From JBQLZO01 sp052168315 (GTDB taxonomy: Bacteria; Planctomycetota; Phycisphaerae; Phycisphaerales; UBA1924): a DNA stretch of 23,909 nucleotides. Positions 15,172-22,292 of this stretch are shown here, piece after piece. The stretch's first letter is position 1, and each line of letters opens with the position of its first letter. Under the pieces are notes generated by a model. That model worked only from the letters and a program-made list of their open reading frames with translations, made no database searches and had not been told where the DNA came from. The stretch lies in assembly GCA_052168315.1 (NCBI GenBank), contig JBQLZO010000093.1:1-23909 (forward strand), in the 5' to 3' direction. The position numbers and the translations under genes were made by a program.

Positions 15172-16995
15172 ATGAGCGAGCAGCAGCAGCACGGGACCGG
15201 TGGTGGGGGGCAGGGTGCCGATGTTGGTTCGGGGGCATCGGGTGCGCGCGGGCACACGCACGGCGGGATCCGGGAGACGCTGGTGTCGCTGGTGATCGCG
15301 CTGGCGGTGGCGTTTATCGCGAAGGCGTACATCATCGAGGCGTTCGTGATCCCGACGGGGTCGATGGCGCCGACGCTGCTGGGTCAGCATCTGCGGGCGC
15401 GCTCGCCGCAGTCGGGGTTCGATTGGGCGAGCAACCCGTGGTACTACGACACGCGGCTCGGCGTGCCGACGGTGCAGCAGCCACCGCCACCGGAGGCCGC
15501 GGGCGGTCGCGGGCTGCGCCCGCCGGTGCTGACGGATCCGATGTCGACCTCGGTGCCGAACGATCCCGCGTGGGACATCACGAGCCCGCGCCGGCGTGGG
15601 TGGAGCGTGCCGGCGCGGCAGTCGCTGCGGGCGGGGGACCGGATCCTGGTGCAGAAGTACCTGCCGGCGTTCTCCTCGCCGGAGCGGTGGGATGTGATCG
15701 TGTTCCGGAACCCGGAGAACAGCCGGGAGAACTTCATCAAGCGGATGATCGGGCTCCCGCTCGAGCGGGTGCTGCTGCTGGATGGGGATGTGTTCACCCG
15801 ACCGCTGCGCGAGGGCGCGGATGGGGCGCTGGAGGTGAGCGGGGAGTGGACGATCCAGCGGAAGCCGGTGCGGCACCAGGAGTCGCTGTGGTTCCCGATC
15901 TATTCGAGCGAGTACGCGCCGATTGATCCGGAGCGGGATGGGACGCGGTGGTTCGCGGATCCGTGGGTCGGCGGCGGGGTCGATGATGGGAGCGGGGGCG
16001 GGAGCGGGGGCGGTTCGGGGTGGGAGTCGGATGGGATCTCGTACGCGCACACGGGTGATGGGACGGGTGTGCTGCGGTGGGACAGTTTGAACTGGCCGGT
16101 GACGGATCGGGTGTGGTACAACGAGACGCCGTATGGCGGTCAGCGGGGGTTCTTCCCGGTCGGCGACCTGCGGGTGCGCGGCGGGATCGAGGCGGAGGGG
16201 AGCGGCGTGACGGTTTCGGCGGTGATCGAGACGCGGCAGCACGCGTTCCGCGCGCGGTTCGAGACCGACCGCGTGGTGCTGGAAGCGCGCCGGGATGTCG
16301 CCGTGCCCGAGGGGCTGGGCGATGGGCTGGTGGCGATGGGCGAGTGGACGGTGGTGGGGACAGCGCCGATCGAGGGTGCGCGGATGGGCGCGATGCTCGA
16401 TGTGGAGCTGTGGCATGTCGATCAGGCGCTGCGGGTGGTGGTGGATGGGCGGACGGTGATCGAGTGGGCGTACGACTGGACGCCGGAGCAGCGGGCGTTC
16501 TTCGTGACGGGTTCTCCGATGGAGGACCTGATGATCTCCGAGGAAGAGTTCGAAGAAGATGGGGGCGTGACGCCGGCGCGGCATGTGTTCCTGAGCCCAT
16601 CGCTGTACCGGCACGCGGAGCCCCGGGTCCGCTGGGAGGTGCGTGGGCGGGCGCGGATGCATCGCGTGGGTCTTGATCGCGATCTGTGGTACCAGCCGAA
16701 CGCGTATTCCGGTTCGCGGGGCACGGCTGCGATGGGGACGCATCCGCAGCATCCGGCGGATCTGAAGCGGGATCAGTTCTTCGTGCTGGGCGACAACTCG
16801 CCGGCGTCGCGGGACTCGCGGCTGTGGAACATGCTTGATCCGTGGATCGAGGACCAGATCCTCCCGGATGGGAGCACGGGCGTGGTGCACCGGAAGCTGC
16901 TGATGGGCAAGGCGTTCTTCGTGTACTTCCCGGCGCTGGAGCGGTTCAACGGGATCCCGGTGCCGGACTTCGGGCGGATGCGGTGGATCCGGTGA
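15172..16995 (+). CDS. lepB: Signal peptidase I with very large insertion
   Basis: 607 residues, about twice a typical bacterial type I signal peptidase. It removes signal peptides at the outer face of the inner membrane. After a Gly-rich start, one membrane segment spans about 33-57. Box B is IPTGSMAPTL (60-69) with catalytic Ser64, box D is ENFIKRMIGLP (186-196) with catalytic Lys190, and box E is VLGDNSPASRDSRLW (538-552). Between GDVF (205-208) and box E lie about 330 residues instead of a few dozen; parts such as VELWHVDQALRVVVDGRT look like a beta-rich jelly-roll domain. Residues 76-84 (ARSPQSGFD) sit where I expect a CPxCGF zinc-ribbon knuckle in planctomycete relatives, with both Cys replaced by Ser. 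The 14440 upstream extension is rejected in favour of ATG 15172. Confidence 0.95.
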   Translation: MSEQQQHGTGGGGQGADVGSGASGARGHTHGGIRETLVSLVIALAVAFIAKAYIIEAFVIPTGSMAPTLLGQHLRARSPQSGFDWASNPWYYDTRLGVPTVQQPPPPEAAGGRGLRPPVLTDPMSTSVPNDPAWDITSPRRRGWSVPARQSLRAGDRILVQKYLPAFSSPERWDVIVFRNPENSRENFIKRMIGLPLERVLLLDGDVFTRPLREGADGALEVSGEWTIQRKPVRHQESLWFPIYSSEYAPIDPERDGTRWFADPWVGGGVDDGSGGGSGGGSGWESDGISYAHTGDGTGVLRWDSLNWPVTDRVWYNETPYGGQRGFFPVGDLRVRGGIEAEGSGVTVSAVIETRQHAFRARFETDRVVLEARRDVAVPEGLGDGLVAMGEWTVVGTAPIEGARMGAMLDVELWHVDQALRVVVDGRTVIEWAYDWTPEQRAFFVTGSPMEDLMISEEEFEEDGGVTPARHVFLSPSLYRHAEPRVRWEVRGRARMHRVGLDRDLWYQPNAYSGSRGTAAMGTHPQHPADLKRDQFFVLGDNSPASRDSRLWNMLDPWIEDQILPDGSTGVVHRKLLMGKAFFVYFPALERFNGIPVPDFGRMRWIR

Positions 16996-17028
16996 TGGCG
17001 TGGGGGTTGAAGGGGAAAGAGGAAGAGG

Positions 17029-17180
17029 TTCACCACAGAGGGGCGCAGAGGGGCGCAGAGGAAGATGGGGAGTTGGGGAGGGGGGTTGACCGCGGAGGCG
17101 CGGAGTTCGCGGAGGGAGATGGGGAGCCAGAGACGGTGGTTTACCGTGGAGGCGCGGAGTGCGCGGAGGGGGAGGGGGAG
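17029..17180. repeat. Three tandem degenerate copies of an intergenic repeat
   Basis: Copies at 17029-17072, 17086-17126 and 17140-17180 start TTCACCACAGAGG, TTGACCGCGGAGG and TTTACCGTGGAGG, continue with GCGCGGAG-like repeats and end near GGGGAG. Periods are 57 and 54 nt. The unit resembles the widespread 'accacagagacacagag' type of bacterial intergenic repeat (from memory, not searched). 16996-17028 is a purine-rich run without a gene. Confidence 0.7.
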
Positions 17181-17316
17181 TGGTGGGGTGTGGGTGTGTG
17201 TGTTGAGGCTGATGGGATCGGGGCGTGGGGGGAGGGGGTTGATGGGTGGTTTGTGTGATTGGTTGGGAGTGGGGTTGGGTGAGCGGTTGGGTGGATCGTT
17301 TGTTTGTGGTTGGGGC

Positions 17317-17703
17317 GGTGGAGTTGAGGATGAGTCGGGCGGCTCGGGCGATGGTGGCTCGGTCGGTGGCGGTGTCGGTGGGGGATTCGGTGATGATGCC
17401 GGTGAGTGCCTGGATGGCGCGGGTGGCGTTGTTGGCCGCGGTGATGCGGGTACGCGCTTCGGCGATGCGCTGGGCGGTTTCGAGGAGGATGCGGAATGAG
17501 GGCGAGTCGATGACCTGGAGCAGGTCGAAGAGGGTGAGCGTGTTGCGCTGGGCGATGTCGAGCAGGGTGAGCGATGGATCGAGGAGGCATTCGAGGAGGT
17601 GCTGGAGGGTGGGTGGCGCGGGGGTGGTGGTGGGGGTGGGTGTTGCATCGTCCGCGTGATGGGGCGATGGGGGCGGGGCCGGGTGTGGCTCTGCGTGGGG
17701 CAT
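17317..17703 (-). CDS. Coding-like segment, possible HTH-like conserved hypothetical, no in-frame stop
   Basis: Reading the minus strand from ATG 17703 gives a Pro/His/Thr-rich start and then about 95 residues that look like a real helical protein: LLECLLDPSLTLLDIAQR, TLFDLLQVIDSPSFRILL, then AEARTRITAANNATRAIQAL. The LTLLDIAQ...LTLFDLLQ part resembles a helix-turn-helix. Protein-like sequence fades after residue 129 (17317) into Thr/Pro/Gln-rich low complexity, and the frame then runs through the three-copy repeat and antisense through all of lepB without a stop until 14137. No stop occurs in any minus frame between about 17144 and 17340. The true 3' end may have been lost or frameshifted. 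No Shine-Dalgarno sequence precedes 17703. Coding status is moderate, function unknown. Confidence 0.45.
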
Positions 17704-17739
17704 GTGTGGAGGATGCGCTGCGCTGGGTGCGGAGCAAGC

Positions 17740-17778
17740 GGAATGTGGGATGTTTGTTTGGAATGTGATCGGAATGTG
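17740..17778. repeat. Three direct GGAATGTG repeats (CACATTCC on the minus strand)
   Basis: Identical octamers at 17740-17747, 17760-17767 and 17771-17778, spaced 20 and 11 nt, about two and one helical turns. They lie 37-75 nt upstream of ATG 17703 on the minus strand, in the most AT-rich part of this interval, as an operator would. Nothing else is recognised in 17779-17870. Confidence 0.5.
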
Positions 17779-17901
17779 GCGCATGTCGCGCGGTTGTGCG
17801 CACGGAGGTGGTCGGTGGGTTCGGTGGCGATCTCGGGCGCCGATGGGGTGGTGATGGGGTGGTGGTCTGGGATGGACTGACCTGGTGTGCCGGCTGGGTG
17901 G

Positions 17902-17907
17902 TATGCT
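17902..17907 (+). promoter_or_regulatory. Candidate -10 element of the SRPBCC gene
   Basis: TATGCT (context GGTATGCT) is 28 nt before ATG 17936, with a weak -35 candidate CTGACC at 17877-17882. The short leader contains GAGGAGG at 17924-17930. Confidence 0.45.
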
Positions 17908-17935
17908 GGGCGTTCGGGGATTTGAGGAGGCGACC

Positions 17936-18391
17936 ATGCCTGCGCTCAGCGTTGAGAAGATCATCAATGCTCCGCGGGAGGTGGTGTTCGGGCAGGCGGG
18001 CGATGTGCACAATTGGGCGAGCCGGATTGAGGCGATCGAGCGGATCGAGGTGCACACGGAGGGGGCGGTGGGGAACGGCACGCGGTTCACGGAGACGCGG
18101 ACGATCTTCGGGAAGCAGGCGAGCGAGACGATGACCTTCGCGGACTTCGATCCGCCGAACGGGTTCACGCCGCTGGCGAGTTCGCACGGCTCGGAGTACA
18201 CGACGCGCCACTCGTTCGAGCCGGTGGGTGGCGGCACGCGGGTGTCGCTGCACTTTTCGGCCAGGCCTGTGAGCTTGGGGGCGAAGCTGATGACGCCTTT
18301 GTTTGTGATGATGAAGGGGAGCCTGCGGACGATGTTGTTGAAGGATCTGGATGATCTGGCGGCGGCGTGCGAGCGGGGTGGCGTGGTGTGA
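17936..18391 (+). CDS. SRPBCC family protein (polyketide cyclase/START-like fold)
   Basis: 151 residues with the pattern of small helix-grip proteins: SVEKIINAPREVVFGQAGD at 5-23, a mid-region of beta strands (GTRFTETRTIF, SETMTFADFD), GGGTRVSLHFSARP at 98-111, and a long C-terminal helix from about 125 (MMKGSLRTMLLKDLDDLAAA). Such proteins bind hydrophobic ligands in a central cavity; the ligand cannot be inferred. The start is fixed by GAGGAGG 5 nt before ATG 17936, so the frame's earlier start at 17885 is rejected. It is monocistronic and convergent with purM; the 245 nt between them carry a short GGGCG/CGCCC hairpin at 18452-18464 without a T tract. Confidence 0.85.
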   Translation: MPALSVEKIINAPREVVFGQAGDVHNWASRIEAIERIEVHTEGAVGNGTRFTETRTIFGKQASETMTFADFDPPNGFTPLASSHGSEYTTRHSFEPVGGGTRVSLHFSARPVSLGAKLMTPLFVMMKGSLRTMLLKDLDDLAAACERGGVV

Positions 18392-18636
18392 GCGGGCGTG
18401 GGGGGCTCATGGAATGCGCAGCGCGTTGGAGGGGGCGGTGGGGTCGCGGTTGGGCGCTGCGCCCGCCCTCCCTATGAAGTTGGGGATGAGAGAAGATGAG
18501 GGTGGGGAGCCCGGTGTGTCGGGCGCTGGGAAATGGAAGATTGGAAGACGGGGAGGTGGAGTGTGAGATCGGGGAGCCGGGCGGTCGGCGGACGCGGCGG
18601 GGTCTTTGGAGGTGGGGCGGTGGGGGTGTTGGCGGA

Positions 18637-19785
18637 TTACTTGCGCTTGCGGCGGGGTTTGAGGTGGACCTGGCCGGTGCCTTTGGTGATTTCGCCGATG
18701 GTGGTGACTTGCTGGCCGAGCTTGGTGAGGCGTTCGGCGATGGCGTTGGCGAACGATGGGCGGACGATGAGGGTGTAGCCGATGCCCATGTTGAACACGC
18801 GGTCCATCTCGGCGGTGTCGATGCCGCCCTTGTCCTGGAGGAAGCGGAAGATGGGGCTGGGGGTCCAGGTGTTGGGGTCGATGTGGGCGTCGACTCTCTC
18901 GTGCAGGGCGCGTTCGAGGTTTCCGGCGAGTCCGCCGCCGGTGATGTGGGCCATGCCGGTCACGACTTTCTTGACCTTGTAGGCGCGGAGGAGCTTGACG
19001 ATGGGGTCGGCGTAGAGGCGGGTGGGGCGGAGGAGGATCTGTGCGAGCGGGGTGTCCTCGGCGAGTTCCTTCTTGTACGGCTTGTGGAGGTCGAGCCTGG
19101 CATCCTCGACGATGGCGCGGACGAGGGTGAAGCCGTTGGAGTGGACTCCGGAGGAAGCGAGCCCGAGCACGATGTCGCCGGGCTCGACGCGGGTGGGGTC
19201 GGTGGCGCGGGCGAGTTCTACGACGCCGAGGGCGAAGCCGGCGAGGTCGATCTCGCCCGGTTTGTAGAGCCCGGGCATCTCGGCGGTCTCGCCGCCGATG
19301 AGCGCTGCGCCCGAGGCGGCGCAGGCGTCGGCGATGCCCTTGATGACGGATTCCATCTGTTCGAGGTCGACCTTGCCGCAGGCGATGTAGTCGAGGAACA
19401 GCAGGGGCTCGGCGGATTGCACGACGAGGTCGTTGACATTCATCGCGACGAGGTCGATGCCGACGGTGGAGTAGTCGTTGAGCTGGTGGGCGAGGAGGAG
19501 CTTGGTGCCCACACCATCGGTGCAGGCGACGAGGACGGGCTCCTTGAAGTTGCGTTTGAAGAGGGCTTCGTTGTAGTCGAGTCGGAAGAGTCCGGCGAAG
19601 CCGAAGGGGTTGTGGATGACGCGCTGGCCGTGGGTGCGGCGGACATGCTGCTGGATGCGGCGGACGAACTCATCGCCCTGCTCGATGGAGACTCCGGCGT
19701 CGGCGTAGGTGCGTCTGGCGGGCTTGGGGGCGCTTTGCTCGGGTGGGGATGTATCGGCGTGCTTGGTCGAGCGCTGGCGTGGCAT
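18637..19785 (-). CDS. purM: Phosphoribosylformylglycinamidine cyclo-ligase (AIR synthase)
   Basis: 382 residues, slightly longer than the ~345 of E. coli PurM because of a ~25-residue polar N-terminal extension. It closes the imidazole ring of FGAM using ATP, the fifth step of purine synthesis. Family blocks: YADAGVSIEQGDEF (27-40), TDGVGTK (89-95), IDLVAMNVNDLVVQSAEP (110-127), GGETAEMPGLY (164-174), LASSGVHSNGFTLVR and HITGGGLAGN. The usual QGAEPLFFLDY reads QSAEPLLFLDY, a mild change. ATG 19785 is preferred over the upstream open frame because TATCCT sits 6 nt before it. The C-terminus is Lys/Arg-rich (LKPRRKRK). It is monocistronic, downstream of the rplS terminator. Confidence 0.96.
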   Translation of the reverse strand: MPRQRSTKHADTSPPEQSAPKPARRTYADAGVSIEQGDEFVRRIQQHVRRTHGQRVIHNPFGFAGLFRLDYNEALFKRNFKEPVLVACTDGVGTKLLLAHQLNDYSTVGIDLVAMNVNDLVVQSAEPLLFLDYIACGKVDLEQMESVIKGIADACAASGAALIGGETAEMPGLYKPGEIDLAGFALGVVELARATDPTRVEPGDIVLGLASSGVHSNGFTLVRAIVEDARLDLHKPYKKELAEDTPLAQILLRPTRLYADPIVKLLRAYKVKKVVTGMAHITGGGLAGNLERALHERVDAHIDPNTWTPSPIFRFLQDKGGIDTAEMDRVFNMGIGYTLIVRPSFANAIAERLTKLGQQVTTIGEITKGTGQVHLKPRRKRK

Positions 19786-19791
19786 GGGTGG

Positions 19792-19797
19792 AGGATA
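19792..19797 (-). promoter_or_regulatory. Candidate -10 element of purM
   Basis: On the minus strand TATCCT (context CGGTATCCT) ends 6 nt before ATG 19785. The -35 position would fall about 19814-19820, just below the rplS terminator stem. Confidence 0.5.
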
Positions 19798-19816
19798 CCG
19801 GGTGGGGCGGTCCGGG

Positions 19817-19845
19817 AATGAGAAAGGCACGGCGTTGGCCGTGCC
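19817..19845 (-). terminator. Rho-independent terminator of rplS
   Basis: On the minus strand GGCACGGC (19845-19838), loop CAAC, then GCCGTGCC (19833-19826) form a perfect 8-bp stem, followed by TTTCTCATT (19825-19817). It lies 77 nt after the rplS stop. The T tract is short but the stem is strong. Confidence 0.7.
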
Positions 19846-19921
19846 TGGTGTGCTAGATGGTGGTGTGAATTGTCGAGACGGCGCGTTGGCGGCGACTTGG
19901 AGCCGGGGTGATTTTGGCGGC

Positions 19922-20332
19922 TCAGCGGGCGGCCGTGGAATCGCCTTCGACATGCTTGAGCCCGCGGCGGCGGTCGCGGAGGCGGCGCTTCTTGCCGATG
20001 CGGTCGCGGAGGAAGTAGAGCTTGGCGCGGCGGGCATCGCCACGGCGGACGACCTCGATCTTGGCGATCTTGGGGGAGTTGAGGGGGACCACGCGCTCGA
20101 CGCCCTCATCGTTGACGATGCGGCGGACGGTGATCGACTCGTTGATTCCGCTTCCCTTGCGGGCGATGAGCACGCCCTGGAAGACCTGGACGCGCTCCTT
20201 GTCGCCCTCGACGATGCGGAGGTGGACATTGATGGTGTCGCCGATGTCGAACCGGGGGAGGTCGGTCTTGATCTGATCCTTGTTGATGTCCTCGAGGATC
20301 TTCTGGGCGTTCATGGCGTTGGCGGTGGTCAT
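19922..20332 (-). CDS. rplS: Ribosomal protein L19
   Basis: 136 residues from ATG 20332, or 130 from ATG 20314; bacterial L19 is about 115. It sits at the 30S-50S interface of the ribosome. The body is unmistakable: DLPRFDIGDTINVHLRI (24-40), QVFQGVLIARKGSG (49-62), ITVRRI, GVERVVPLNSPKI (77-89) and AKLYFLRDRIGKKRRLRD (103-120). The extra length is a short N-terminal stretch and a C-terminal tail (HVEGDSTAAR). Neither start has a clear Shine-Dalgarno sequence. It is not with rpsP, rimM or trmD as in many bacteria; it is transcribed alone from a promoter about 100 nt upstream and ends in its own terminator. Confidence 0.97.
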   Translation of the reverse strand: MTTANAMNAQKILEDINKDQIKTDLPRFDIGDTINVHLRIVEGDKERVQVFQGVLIARKGSGINESITVRRIVNDEGVERVVPLNSPKIAKIEVVRRGDARRAKLYFLRDRIGKKRRLRDRRRGLKHVEGDSTAAR

Positions 20333-20396
20333 GGCGATGCTCTGTGTGTGATGGTGGGCGATCGTGCGGCGATCGCGGGCGGTGATGATGGAGCCT

Positions 20397-20430
20397 GAGC
20401 GGGTCCGGGGCTTGTGGGGCCCGGGCGCTC
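20397..20430 (-). promoter_or_regulatory. Stem-loop at the 5' end of the rplS leader
   Basis: On the minus strand from 20430 to 20397, GAGCG pairs with CGCTC and CCGGG with CCCGG, separated by a small internal loop and closed by a 10-nt loop. It begins about where the transcript from the 20441-20446 element would start. It could be a ribosomal-protein leader or simply a stabilising 5' hairpin. Confidence 0.35.
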
Positions 20431-20440
20431 TTGGGCCGGG

Positions 20441-20446
20441 ATGGTA
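20441..20446 (-). promoter_or_regulatory. Candidate -10 element of rplS
   Basis: On the minus strand TACCAT (context GTCTACCAT), with a weak AAGACT at -35 (20464-20469, 17-nt spacer). It lies just past the stop of the DUF486 gene and gives rplS a leader of about 100 nt. Confidence 0.45.
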
Positions 20447-20484
20447 GACGGTGCGGGCGGAGAAGTCTTGCGGGGGTGGCGGGG

Positions 20485-20943
20485 TCAGTCGGCGGCGGGG
20501 GTGGATTGGATGGCGGCGGGCTGGGCGGGGTTTGTCTGGGAGGGGTTTGGGTGGGACTCGGGGGTGGCGGCGGGGTTGGGGACGATGGGTGGGCGGCCGA
20601 GCATGGAGACGACCACGGCGGCGAGGACGAGGACCATGGCGATGGCGTCGTTGGGGCGGATGCGTTCCTTGAGGATGAGGATGGCGAAGGCGGTGAAGAC
20701 GGTGAGGGTGATGGCCTCCTGGAGGATTTTGAGCTGGGGGGCGGTGAAGGGGCCTCCGAAGGCGTGGTGCCCGATGCGGTTGGCGGGGACCTGGAGGATG
20801 TATTCGGGGAGTGCGATGAGCCATGAGATGAGGATGGCGATGGGGATGGTCCAGCCGGACTTTTTGAGGTGGCCGTACCATGCCCATGTCATGAAGATGT
20901 TGGAGGCGAGCAGGAGCGAGATGGTGATGATCGCTTTGGACAT
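20485..20943 (-). CDS. DMT-like DUF486 membrane protein
   Basis: 152 residues. Four hydrophobic segments at about 4-24, 32-52, 73-92 and 99-117 and the blocks FMTWAWYGHLKKSGW (17-31), SWLIALPEYILQVPANRIG (40-58) and QLKILQEAITLTVFTAFAI (70-88) identify the DUF486 family, small proteins related to the drug/metabolite transporter superfamily. Substrate and function are unknown. Residues 119-152 form a Pro/Ala/Thr/Ser-rich tail beyond the usual family length. ATG 20943 is supported by homology and by TACGCT 7 nt upstream. It is divergent from the HtrA gene with a 96-nt gap, and 38 nt separate its stop from the rplS -10. Confidence 0.9.
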   Translation of the reverse strand: MSKAIITISLLLASNIFMTWAWYGHLKKSGWTIPIAILISWLIALPEYILQVPANRIGHHAFGGPFTAPQLKILQEAITLTVFTAFAILILKERIRPNDAIAMVLVLAAVVVSMLGRPPIVPNPAATPESHPNPSQTNPAQPAAIQSTPAAD

Positions 20944-20950
20944 GGGGATG

Positions 20951-20956
20951 AGCGTA
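20951..20956 (-). promoter_or_regulatory. Candidate -10 element of the DUF486 gene
   Basis: On the minus strand TACGCT (context CCATACGCTC) ends 7 nt before ATG 20943, with no Shine-Dalgarno sequence. Confidence 0.45.
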
Positions 20957-21039
20957 TGGGGGTGGGTGCGGGGCGGAGGGATGCGGCGGGGTGTGTTGAG
21001 CGCGGGGGAGGTTTTGTTCGAGCGGGATGGAGGTGCCTG

Positions 21040-22239
21040 ATGGGGCGCGGCGTGCTGGTTCTGGTTGCTTCGGCGGTGGGGCTGCTGGTCGGCGGGACGG
21101 TGGTGGGTGTGGGCGTGGGCGGCGGGTGGTTCGGCGGGCTGGCGGCGGGGGTGGTTGGCGTCGGGGCGTCGTCGGGGCGGGATTCGAGCGAGCCGCGCGT
21201 GGTGTCCGAGCGTGGGCCGCTGCTGGAGAGCGAGCTGCACGCGATCTCGCTTTTCGAGCGGACTTCGCCGTCGGTGGTGTTCATCACGACGCTGCTGGAC
21301 CAGCGTGATCGGTTCTCGATGCGGGTGGTGGGCGAGCGTCCTGTGGGATCGGGATCGGGGTTCGTGTGGGATGAGGCGGGGCACATCGTGACGAACTCGC
21401 ATGTGATCCTGGCGCCCGGTCCGAGGCGGGGGCAGATGCGGATCGCGGATCGGATCGTGGTGCAGCTGGCCGATGGTGTGATGCGGGATGCGGAGGTGCG
21501 GGGGGTGTACCTGGACAAGGATCTGGCGGTGCTGAAGATCGATGTGGAGGGGTTGTCGCTGCGTCCGATCCCGATCGGGAGTTCGGCGGAACTTCGTGTG
21601 GGGCAGATGGCGCTGGCGATCGGCAACCCGTTCGGGCTCGATCAGACGCTGACGACGGGGGTGGTGTCGGCGCTGGGGCGTTCGATCGAGTCGCTGAACG
21701 GGCGCGTGATCGATGATGTGATCCAGACGGATGCGGCGATCAATCCCGGGAACTCGGGCGGGCCGCTGCTGGATTCGGCCGGGCGGCTGATCGGTGTGAA
21801 CACGCAGATCGCATCGACCTCGGGTGCTTCTGCGGGCGTGGGGTTCGCGATCCCGGTGGACACGGTGAACCGGCTGGTGCCGCAGCTGATCGCGTACGGC
21901 GGCGTTCGGACGCCGACGCTGGGGATCACGCTGCTGAACGCGCAGGCGGCGCGGCAGTTGTTCAACATTCAGCGCGGCGTGGCGATCGGCGCGGTGCTGG
22001 AGGGCGGGGCGGCCAGCGCGGCGGGGCTCCGCGGGGTGCGCGAGGATCGGCGCGGGAACCCTCTGATCCCGGACATCATCGTCGGTGTGGACGGGCAGCC
22101 GATCGACACGGGCGATGACCTGCTCAACGCGCTGGAGCGGCGGCGGGAGGGCGACCGGGTGGTGGTGACGGTGATCCGCGATGGGACGGAGCGGCTGGAG
22201 CGGACGGTGGAGCTTGGCGCGCCCGCGGGGCGGGAGTGA
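21040..22239 (+). CDS. HtrA/DegP-like serine protease with one PDZ domain
   Basis: 399 residues. A hydrophobic N-terminal segment (about 4-41) is a signal anchor or uncleaved signal, placing the protease at the outer face of the inner membrane. The trypsin-like domain (about 65-285) has the full triad: His121 in VTNSHVIL, Asp161 in DKDLAVLKID and Ser239 in NPGNSGGP. AIGNPFGLDQTLTTGVVSA is the typical S1C block. A single PDZ domain follows at about 293-392 (LGITLLN, then DIIVGVDGQPI), so it resembles DegS/HhoA-type more than two-PDZ DegP. Role: envelope protein quality control or regulated proteolysis. The start is fixed by GGAGGT (21029-21034) 5 nt before ATG 21040; the upstream extension to 20869 is antisense to the DUF486 gene. 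Confidence 0.93.
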   Translation: MGRGVLVLVASAVGLLVGGTVVGVGVGGGWFGGLAAGVVGVGASSGRDSSEPRVVSERGPLLESELHAISLFERTSPSVVFITTLLDQRDRFSMRVVGERPVGSGSGFVWDEAGHIVTNSHVILAPGPRRGQMRIADRIVVQLADGVMRDAEVRGVYLDKDLAVLKIDVEGLSLRPIPIGSSAELRVGQMALAIGNPFGLDQTLTTGVVSALGRSIESLNGRVIDDVIQTDAAINPGNSGGPLLDSAGRLIGVNTQIASTSGASAGVGFAIPVDTVNRLVPQLIAYGGVRTPTLGITLLNAQAARQLFNIQRGVAIGAVLEGGAASAAGLRGVREDRRGNPLIPDIIVGVDGQPIDTGDDLLNALERRREGDRVVVTVIRDGTERLERTVELGAPAGRE

Positions 22240-22286
22240 GGGATCGGGGTGGGGGTGATGGATGTGGCGCGGCGGTGGGGTGGTGC

Positions 22287-22292
22287 TACCTT
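22287..22292 (+). promoter_or_regulatory. Candidate -10 element of the glutamine amidotransferase gene
   Basis: TACCTT (context GTGCTACCTT) ends 10 nt before ATG 22303. It favours that start over the in-frame codon at 22249, which lies upstream of the element. Confidence 0.4.

Noticed and set aside
17246..17659. Plus-strand ORF of 137 codons opposite the HTH-like segment
   Set aside because: Val/Arg/Met-rich shadow composition; the minus strand in this stretch gives the more protein-like sequence.
14137..18237. Minus-strand ORF of 1366 codons as one giant protein
   Set aside because: It joins the Spy-like gene, antisense lepB and the HTH-like segment. The Spy-like part has its own start, Shine-Dalgarno and signal peptide, and lepB is unambiguous on the plus strand.
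18452..18464. GGGCG-CTG-CGCCC hairpin as a terminator between the SRPBCC gene and purM
   Set aside because: No T tract on either strand and short stems of this composition are expected by chance in such GC-rich DNA.
18496..19821. Acidic Gly/Val-rich plus-strand ORF of 441 codons
   Set aside because: Antisense of purM; composition is the mirror of purM codon use and no family features are visible.
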